From Alicyclobacillus fastidiosus (GTDB lineage Bacteria > Bacillota > Bacilli > Alicyclobacillales > Alicyclobacillaceae): DNA of 64,000 nucleotides. The notes beneath the pieces were generated by a model. That model ran no database searches and had not been told where the DNA came from. It worked only from the letters and a program-made list of their open reading frames with translations. This document shows positions 60,281 through 64,000 of the stretch, piece after piece (position 1 is the first letter of the stretch; each line of letters begins with the position of its first letter). A program made the position numbers and the translations under genes. The DNA lies in the NCBI RefSeq assembly GCF_026651875.1, contig NZ_CP104067.1, positions 434,001 through 498,000 on the forward strand. The letters run 5' to 3'.

Positions 60281-61135
60281 ATGGCGAAACAGCCGTGGAC
60301 AGAAGAGAAGATGAACAAGTGGCTGAAGCAAGGAAGGGGTCAGGGTGAGTTGGAAGGATATCGCCCCTGGCTTACCACACAGGATTACCCTTCGAACGGT
60401 CGTTCCAGTCGCATCAAGGGCTGGAAGACTGGTCGTATCCATCACTTTTTAAGTGATATTGAGACTCGCTACTTCTACCTGCTCGAATTTGACGGGGCTT
60501 TGGTTTGGGATATCCGCGAACATTATCCACTGATCGATATAGAAGACGTACTTGCAGACTGTTGGGGTGACATCAATTGGAACAACTATCGCGACAAGGA
60601 GAGTGGGACTCAATACGTTTTGACCGTGACCTTTCTCCTCACCTTGACGAATGCAGAAGGGAATAAGCGGTACATCGCTCGGAGCGTGAAAGCCGCCGCC
60701 GAGTTGGAGAAGTCGAAAGTCTTGGAACGGTTCGAGTTAACGCGTCGTTATTTTGCAGAAAAGCAGATTGATTGGGGCATTGTCACCCAACACGATATCA
60801 ACGTCACCAGAGCAAAGAATATCGAATGGGTGCATTCAGCAAAGAACTTGAATGACGGTTTTTCTACGCATGACGTTTCAAGATTGAAGAGAATCCTTGT
60901 TGAGTGGTTGGATTCCAGCCACAAGTCCGCGAGGGATGTGACCAACGCTTTGGACAGTCAGTTCAACCTCGAACCTGGGTCGGGCTTGCTGTTGTTTCGT
61001 CACCTGATCGCCAATAAACAGGTGTTAGTAGACATGGACGAACGTATCGACCTGGGCAAACCAGTAAATCAGGTGGTTCGAGGCACTGATTTGATGACGG
61101 ATGGGAGTGAGATGCGAGATGCAGTTGACCGTTAA
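60281..61135 (+). CDS. tnsA: TnsA-like transposon endonuclease subunit, catalytic Asp apparently replaced
   Basis: ATG 60281; the earlier frame overlaps the terminator. 284 aa. LSDIETRYFYLLEFDGALVW and DIREHYPLIDIEDVL are TnsA N-terminal motifs, RYIARSVKAAAELEKSKVLE has the conserved SVK lysine. TnsA is a PD-(D/E)xK nuclease that cuts 5' ends so the element leaves its donor. Relatives have a T-x-D-F strand before the SVK lysine; here the strand reads VLTVTFLLTL, with Thr where Asp (Tn7 D114) is expected. Nicking may be lost. Confidence 0.85.
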   Translation: MAKQPWTEEKMNKWLKQGRGQGELEGYRPWLTTQDYPSNGRSSRIKGWKTGRIHHFLSDIETRYFYLLEFDGALVWDIREHYPLIDIEDVLADCWGDINWNNYRDKESGTQYVLTVTFLLTLTNAEGNKRYIARSVKAAAELEKSKVLERFELTRRYFAEKQIDWGIVTQHDINVTRAKNIEWVHSAKNLNDGFSTHDVSRLKRILVEWLDSSHKSARDVTNALDSQFNLEPGSGLLLFRHLIANKQVLVDMDERIDLGKPVNQVVRGTDLMTDGSEMRDAVDR

Positions 61136-63293
61136 CATGCTGATTCAATTCACGACTGAAGATGGCTCGCCAGGTCACATCGAGCGAGTGCTATGGATTC
61201 ATGAACATCAGGAAAAAGTTGTGACCATTGAGATCCTGGGACAATCCAGTCTTCCAGAATTCAGGGGAGTGGATACCATCTTGGCATTGTTGTCAGCAGG
61301 ACAAGCCTATATCTGTTCGGACGACCCACACCAAAGAGTCGTTACTGAAGAATCTATGACTGAAAAAGAGCGAGCAATTCGAGACAAAGCCTGGGAGATC
61401 GTTCAAGTGGTGGCGGGGGCAGGGACTCAACCGAACGTGTTCTATCCGAGATTTCGGGCAGAGGCAATAAGAAAGGCACGCGAGACATGTGGGGTCAGTG
61501 AAAAGACCATTCGCTCGTATCTGCGACGATTCTGGCAACGCGGACAACACAAGAATGCACTTCTACCCGATTACAAGTTGGGGGCAATCAACCGAAGTGG
61601 TTATTTAATAGGAAGAAAGAGAGGTCGCCCACGAAAGTTTGGGGAGATTGTCGGACAGGGGGTCAACGTGGATGAGGACACCAAACGCATTTTTCGAGTC
61701 GCCATCAACCGTTTTTATTATGGAGAAGGTTTGCCCCTTGTTCGCACCTACGAATTGATGCGCCGTGAGTATTATTCAGTTCAGGAGCAGGGTGATGACG
61801 GTACAAGGCAACAGGTTTTGCAGTCATCCGCAGAGACCCCGACTCTGGGTCAATTTAAATATCATTTTTACAAAGAACGAGATTGGAAACGCGAAATATC
61901 TGCTCGGCAATCCAAGAAGAACTACCTTCAAGGTCATCGGTCTTTATTGGGGGACTCGACATCGCAGGCTTATGGTCCAGGTAGCATTTTTCAAATCGAT
62001 GCCACCATCGCAGACGTGTATCTTGTCTCAAGATACAACCGTAACTGGGTCATCGGCAGACCCGTCGTTTATGGCATTGTAGATACCTTTTCTCATATGG
62101 TGTGTGGGTTACATGTTGGTCTCGAAGGTCCCAGTTGGATTAGTGCAATGGGTGCACTCTACAATGTCGCACAAAACAAGGTTCAATTCTGCAAGGAGTA
62201 CGGCATCCAGATTGACGAAGAACATTTTCCAGTTCATCACTTGCCTGAAGCTTTGTTAGCCGATCAGGGCGAGATTGCCAGTAAAATGGCGGAGCCGATG
62301 ATTCGCAATCTGAACATCAAAGTGATGACAACGGGTTCCTACAGACCAGAGATGAAGGCAATTGTGGAACGTTTTTTCGAAACTATAAACGGGTACGTAA
62401 AGCCCATATTGCCTGGTGGGATTCAACCCGACTTTCAGGAACGTGGTTCCCACGACTATCGATTGGACGCAACCCTTGATCTCCATCAGTTCACCCAGAT
62501 CATGATTCGCGCGATCCTGCACCATAACAACCACCATTGGATGAATTCATATCAACGCGATTCGTTAATGATCGAAGACGAAGTGGAACCCATTCCACTG
62601 AAACTATGGAACTGGGGGATTCAGAATCGTGCTGGTAAACTTCGCTCAATCTCCGAAGATTTGATGCGCTTGCATCTCATGCCTACTGCTACAGCGAGCA
62701 TCACAGCGCGAGGGATTCGATTCAAAGGGATGTTTTACTCCTCTCGGCGAGCTTTGATGGAGCGATGGTTCGAGAAAGCCAGCAATGATGGGAGGAGTAT
62801 AAAAACTACTGTATCCTACGACCCTCGAAATCTGAACTACATTTACATCCCGCAGGAGGACGGCAAGGGATTTGAAAAGTGTCACTTACTCGACCATCAA
62901 GCCCGTTATCGGGACAAAACACTGGAGGAAATCGAGCATCTCTTTGAGCAAGAGAAGTTCGACCGAAAAGCAAACGAGGATAGGATGCTACAGCGAAAAG
63001 TGGATCTCTTAACTGAGATTGATGACATTATCAAGGACGCGGAACGGATGACAAAACAGGAGCGCAACGCGGGCGAGAGTAAGAGCAAGCGAGTTCGCGA
63101 TATTCGCATCAATCGTCATGTGGAGAAAGCGTTGAATCGCAAGGCAGATGCCTTTGTGTTGGACAAGTCAAAATCACAAAGCGAGGGGCAAGTTGTCTCA
63201 ATGAGTCCAGGGGCTATAGCAGATGAACTCAACCCTGAATTGGCTTTACTAAAGAAAAAGCAGAGGGAGAAACTCGATGGAAGCGACGAATAA
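61119..63293 (+). CDS. tnsB: TnsB-like DDE transposase
   Basis: ATG 61119 overlaps tnsA by 17 bases. 724 aa. Early HTH-like domain (ARETCGVSEKTIRSYLRRFW, NRSGYLIGRKRGRPRK), then the rve core: GSIFQIDATIADVYLVSRYN (first Asp), HHLPEALLADQGEIASKMAE (second Asp), RPEMKAIVERFFETINGYVK (Glu). Mu-type C-terminal beta barrel, and a charged coiled tail (RMLQRKVDLLTEIDDIIKDA). Binds ends and does strand transfer. Active residues intact. Confidence 0.93.
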   Translation: MQLTVNMLIQFTTEDGSPGHIERVLWIHEHQEKVVTIEILGQSSLPEFRGVDTILALLSAGQAYICSDDPHQRVVTEESMTEKERAIRDKAWEIVQVVAGAGTQPNVFYPRFRAEAIRKARETCGVSEKTIRSYLRRFWQRGQHKNALLPDYKLGAINRSGYLIGRKRGRPRKFGEIVGQGVNVDEDTKRIFRVAINRFYYGEGLPLVRTYELMRREYYSVQEQGDDGTRQQVLQSSAETPTLGQFKYHFYKERDWKREISARQSKKNYLQGHRSLLGDSTSQAYGPGSIFQIDATIADVYLVSRYNRNWVIGRPVVYGIVDTFSHMVCGLHVGLEGPSWISAMGALYNVAQNKVQFCKEYGIQIDEEHFPVHHLPEALLADQGEIASKMAEPMIRNLNIKVMTTGSYRPEMKAIVERFFETINGYVKPILPGGIQPDFQERGSHDYRLDATLDLHQFTQIMIRAILHHNNHHWMNSYQRDSLMIEDEVEPIPLKLWNWGIQNRAGKLRSISEDLMRLHLMPTATASITARGIRFKGMFYSSRRALMERWFEKASNDGRSIKTTVSYDPRNLNYIYIPQEDGKGFEKCHLLDHQARYRDKTLEEIEHLFEQEKFDRKANEDRMLQRKVDLLTEIDDIIKDAERMTKQERNAGESKSKRVRDIRINRHVEKALNRKADAFVLDKSKSQSEGQVVSMSPGAIADELNPELALLKKKQREKLDGSDE

Positions 63294-64000
63294 GGTTGTT
63301 ATTCCGAATGGTTGTGAAGCCGTCATTGCAGAATATCGAGACCAGGATGTTTTTGATTACAGATACCATCCGTATATTGAAGCACTGCCACCGATTCTGT
63401 CACAGGAGGAAGTCATCGATCAATTAGCCGTCTATCCGCCTTTTGATCCTACCGAACGCCAGTTGGAGACACATATTCGCTTCCACCTGGTACAACGTCT
63501 TTTTCAGTATTTTCAACCCCTGTCTGTGCACCTCGACTTGGAAAGTAGGATTTCACGCCTGATCCGACAGGGGTATGTGTACCGAAACCCAATTCGACCT
63601 GGATTCCTGGAACAAATCGACGGGGCACAAGAATGGATTAGGAGCCGTCATGTAGAGGCAAGCGGAAATCAGGGTTTTCGTTCTCAGTCAGCACTGACGA
63701 TTATCGGACCGAGCGGATTGGGGAAGAGCACAGCCATTAACAGAATACTGTCGCTGTATCCCCAAGTGATTGTTCATTCCGAATATCAGGGTATCCCATA
63801 CAGTGCGTATCAAATAACCTGGCTGAAAATCGATTGTCCTCACGATGGATCAATCAAGGGTTTAACCATAGACTTCTTTCGAAATGTTGATTTGTTGTTG
63901 GGCACGAGATATTACCGCCAATACGGATCTGCACGTTACCCAATTAGTGCACTTCAACCTGCCATGTCTCAGATTTCACGTACATATGGATTGGGTTTGC
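63277..64000 (+). CDS. tnsC: TnsC-like AAA+ regulator (partial)
   Basis: ATG 63277 overlaps the end of tnsB by 17 bases; GAGGGAGAAACTCG upstream. Runs off the right edge; about 241 residues visible. N-terminal extension (VIPNGCEAVIAEYRDQDVFD, VIDQLAVYPPFDPTERQLET) then Walker A LTIIGPSGLGKSTAINRILS near 141-160. TnsC couples ATP binding to target choice and TnsAB activation. Expected to be followed by tnsD/tniQ outside the window. Confidence 0.9.
   Translation, partial: MEATNKVVIPNGCEAVIAEYRDQDVFDYRYHPYIEALPPILSQEEVIDQLAVYPPFDPTERQLETHIRFHLVQRLFQYFQPLSVHLDLESRISRLIRQGYVYRNPIRPGFLEQIDGAQEWIRSRHVEASGNQGFRSQSALTIIGPSGLGKSTAINRILSLYPQVIVHSEYQGIPYSAYQITWLKIDCPHDGSIKGLTIDFFRNVDLLLGTRYYRQYGSARYPISALQPAMSQISRTYGLGL

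Overview
The window looks like chromosomal or large-episome DNA of a spore-former-type Firmicute. I would guess the Alicyclobacillaceae/Bacillaceae side; this rests on gene style, not a marker gene. The grounds are strong purine-rich ribosome binding sites, frequent GTG/TTG starts, FosB, PadR-HAAS pairs, YcxB-like, DUF4825, DUF3888 and DUF2651-like proteins, many Bacillus-type GNAT acetyltransferases and moderate GC. No rRNA, tRNA, ribosomal protein or core metabolic operon is present; it is essentially all accessory sequence.

Layout. 0-5.5 kb: an ECF sigma factor with an odd C-terminal sensor-like extension, small regulatory ORFs, a methyltransferase, and a PadR-HAAS module whose HAAS gene carries an in-frame stop. 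5.6-11.3 kb: a run of secreted or lipoprotein genes, two of them frameshifted. 11.5-16.5 kb: small proteins, a cold-shock protein, signal peptidase I, a GNAT and a third PadR module. 16.6-20.4 kb: decayed genes, a duplicated small ORF unit and a long perfect palindrome. 20.5-26.8 kb: YbaK deacylase, a lipoprotein, then a possible island of a P-loop-less STAND-like ATPase, a DUF4238 protein, and an XRE regulator followed by a nuclease-fold protein. 27-34 kb: LysE/LysR pair, broken MFS gene, a second YidC and an intact PadR-HAAS pair. 34-48.8 kb: ornithine cyclodeaminase-like protein, at least ten GNAT genes, RidA, GrpB (one full, one truncated copy), FosB and an EamA exporter, interrupted by a 1.93-kb IS1634-like insertion that splits a host gene. 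49-54 kb: a 2'-5' RNA ligase gene with a frameshift, a ParM/ParR-type partition pair and a divergent helicase-like gene, which look like plasmid maintenance genes. 54-58.5 kb: repeat-rich noncoding DNA, two more GNATs, a four-helix-bundle protein and a two-repeat protein. 58.8 kb to the right edge: the end of a Tn7-like transposon with a tyrosine recombinase, a small unknown protein, tnsA, tnsB and the start of tnsC.

Working together. The three PadR modules are autonomous repressor plus membrane-protein units; two of them share an almost identical palindromic operator. The GNAT/FosB/EamA/RidA stretch resembles a growing collection of detoxification genes. The Tn7-like element has an intact DDE TnsB, but TnsA seems to lack its central catalytic aspartate and a tyrosine recombinase sits beside it. 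This combination would fit copy-in (cointegrate) transposition followed by site-specific resolution and is the most interesting hypothesis here.

Caution. At least seven genes are broken by single-base indels, several of them in homopolymers (T6, G6, A5, C5). This may be real decay or uncorrected sequencing error, and it affects every pseudogene call made below. All family assignments come from reading the translated sequence; no database search was run.
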